A stretch of DNA of 64,000 bases, from positions 62,001 to 126,000 of the forward strand of contig NZ_PGVE01000037.1 of assembly GCF_002860255.1 (NCBI RefSeq). Reading direction: 5' to 3'. Below are positions 63,127 through 64,000 of the stretch, piece by piece (the first letter of the stretch is position 1; every line of letters begins with the position of its first letter). A model generated the notes under the pieces. It was given only the letters and a program-made list of their open reading frames with translations, had not been told where the DNA came from and did no database searches. The position numbers were made by a program, and so were the translations under genes. Source of the stretch: Neobacillus cucumis (GTDB lineage: Bacteria; Bacillota; Bacilli; Bacillales; Cytobacillaceae).

Positions 63127-63378
63127 ATGAAGGAATACCATGACAGATTAATTAAGATGTTAATGGAGAAAAACGGACAGTTGAGCTATGAACAGGCTCG
63201 AACTTGGGTCGAATTACTATGGGATGATTTTGAAACGACGTATGCAAAAGCAGGCTGGGAATATAAGGGCAGTGAAATGGCAGAGCAGATTGTTACACAG
63301 TGGATTTCCAATTATGGTGACAAGCTTCATGAGTTTGTCGCAACAAACCCAAAATATAAAAAGTTTTTGACTCAATAA
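63127..63378 (+). CDS. yfhJ: YfhJ family (WVELL) protein
   Basis: An 83-residue protein with ARTWVELLWDDFETTYAKAGW, whose WVELLW core names the family, and IVTQWISNYGDKLHEF. Function is unknown and the family is limited to Bacillales. TTG 63121 directly abuts GGGGGG, so ATG 63127 (6 nt spacing) is the likely start. Divergent from sspK. Confidence 0.87.
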   Translation: MKEYHDRLIKMLMEKNGQLSYEQARTWVELLWDDFETTYAKAGWEYKGSEMAEQIVTQWISNYGDKLHEFVATNPKYKKFLTQ

Positions 63379-63382
63379 TGAA

Positions 63383-63408
63383 AAGAAGGGCTCATGAAAG
63401 CCCTTCTT
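63383..63408. terminator. Terminator between yfhJ and yfhP
   Basis: AAGAAGGGCT and AGCCCTTCTT pair around a 6-nt loop; the 3' arm reaches the yfhP stop codon. It can act in both directions. Confidence 0.82.
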
Positions 63409-64000
63409 AACTTGGAATAATACTTAATTTCTTTCGTAACTTCTTCTCGCTAAACACCCATCCAGTATATGAGCTGATTGGCTTTAAATCGCAATCTAAT
63501 TGAACAACAGCGACAAACGGGTAGTGACCATTACTTCTATACCGTAAATCAATAAAGCGAACTTCATAAAAATCATTATATTCATCAACTTCCCATCGAT
63601 AGACGGGGGAAAATGACAAAAATGCTGAAAGATTTGTATCCTTTTTAGCTGCTTCAATTACAGGTGTATTAGGAACTGGGATACGAATAAATTGGTCAAG
63701 TATCTGCACTTCATTATTTACAGCTCTCCCTACAAAAAAATGCTCTTTGTTCATTGCAGCAATCCTCCATTGATGAAACCTCATGGTTGGCGCAATAATG
63801 ACTTCCGTAGCATCAGGGATTATTTTTTTTACTTCGCACAAAACTTTATTCTTAGCCATATACCTTCTAAGGTAATATGCAATAATGACAGCATACATTA
63901 TTAAAAAGGTAACTCCCGGTTTTGCTCCAAATATCCAGAGAAAGATCCCGATAATATGAATTGCGAAAATGATGGGATCAAATGTATTAATTACACCAAG
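63407..64000 (-). CDS. yfhP: YfhP-like membrane metal-dependent hydrolase, N-terminus outside window
   Basis: The frame is open to the window edge, so the ATG at 63898 is internal; 34 more codons are readable (LGVINTFDPIIF, HIIGIFLWIFGAKPG). The visible part has two hydrophobic segments and a soluble domain with MRFHQWRIAAMNKEHFFVGRA (core FHQWRIA), SPVYRWEVDEYNDFYEVRF (core YRWEVDEYNDFY), RSNGHYPFVAVVQLD and FSEKKLRKKL. This resembles the C-terminal part of B. subtilis YfhP, a YdjM/LexA-binding-type membrane hydrolase near mutY. The catalytic metal motif would be upstream. Confidence 0.75.
   Translation of the reverse strand, partial: LGVINTFDPIIFAIHIIGIFLWIFGAKPGVTFLIMYAVIIAYYLRRYMAKNKVLCEVKKIIPDATEVIIAPTMRFHQWRIAAMNKEHFFVGRAVNNEVQILDQFIRIPVPNTPVIEAAKKDTNLSAFLSFSPVYRWEVDEYNDFYEVRFIDLRYRSNGHYPFVAVVQLDCDLKPISSYTGWVFSEKKLRKKLSIIPS

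Noticed and set aside
1..64000. Prophage, insertion sequence, transposon, toxin-antitoxin or defence island
   Set aside because: No integrase, transposase, phage structural, toxin-antitoxin or recognised defence gene is present. The NERD gene alone does not make a defence locus.

Overview
The window is a contiguous, AT-rich piece of a spore-forming Bacillaceae chromosome, most like a Bacillus/Neobacillus-type organism. The pointers are an sspK spore-protein gene, a yfhD-yfhE-recX-yfhH-sspK-yfhJ-yfhP block ordered much as in Bacillus subtilis, a pdaA cortex-modification gene, an argCJBD-carAB-argF operon, many TTG/GTG starts behind strong AGGAGG ribosome sites, an S-box riboswitch, and two dispersed palindromic repeat families that I recognise from Bacillus genomes. 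I see no phage, plasmid, insertion sequence, CRISPR array, rRNA or tRNA. The assignment rests on recognition alone; no search was run.

Layout. 1-6 kb: the 3' part of a class I fumarase, a phased array of short repeats, a NERD-domain protein, pdaA, an RlmCD-type rRNA methyltransferase and a tRNA-dihydrouridine synthase. 6-9 kb: azlCD on the minus strand, divergent from a MocR-type regulator, then a DUF4256 gene. 9-14 kb: a GlnHPQ-type amino-acid ABC transporter, a glycosyltransferase, and a CwlO-like D,L-endopeptidase with a WalR box upstream. 14-21 kb: proline catabolism (putB, putC, putP) followed by an AAA+ regulator that resembles sigma-54 activators but has lost their key motifs, and a MocA-like nucleotidyltransferase. 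21-26 kb: selO, a PAS histidine kinase with no response regulator, and two tandem DUF2294 (MpsC-like) genes, each gene preceded by a terminator-type hairpin. 26-31 kb: an IclR regulator with an evident operator, acetaldehyde dehydrogenase and 4-hydroxy-2-oxovalerate aldolase, then ilvE and a ketopantoate reductase-like gene. 31-43 kb: a second polar amino-acid ABC transporter, dtpT divergent from a MerR/TipAS regulator, and a five-gene dipeptide/oligopeptide transporter. 43-57 kb: aroK, aroD and the complete arginine pathway (argCJBD-carAB-argF, argG, argH). 57-64 kb: an S-box leader and hom, two glycosyltransferases, and the yfh block, ending inside yfhP.

The genes are mainly nitrogen and amino-acid economy: uptake of peptides and amino acids, proline to glutamate, and glutamate to arginine, with visible ARG boxes, a cre site, S-box control and candidate operators for IclR, MerR and MocR regulators. 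The least explained features are the helically phased ATTTGTTAATATC array, the kinase/DUF2294 cluster with its hairpin leaders, and the degenerate activator next to the put genes.
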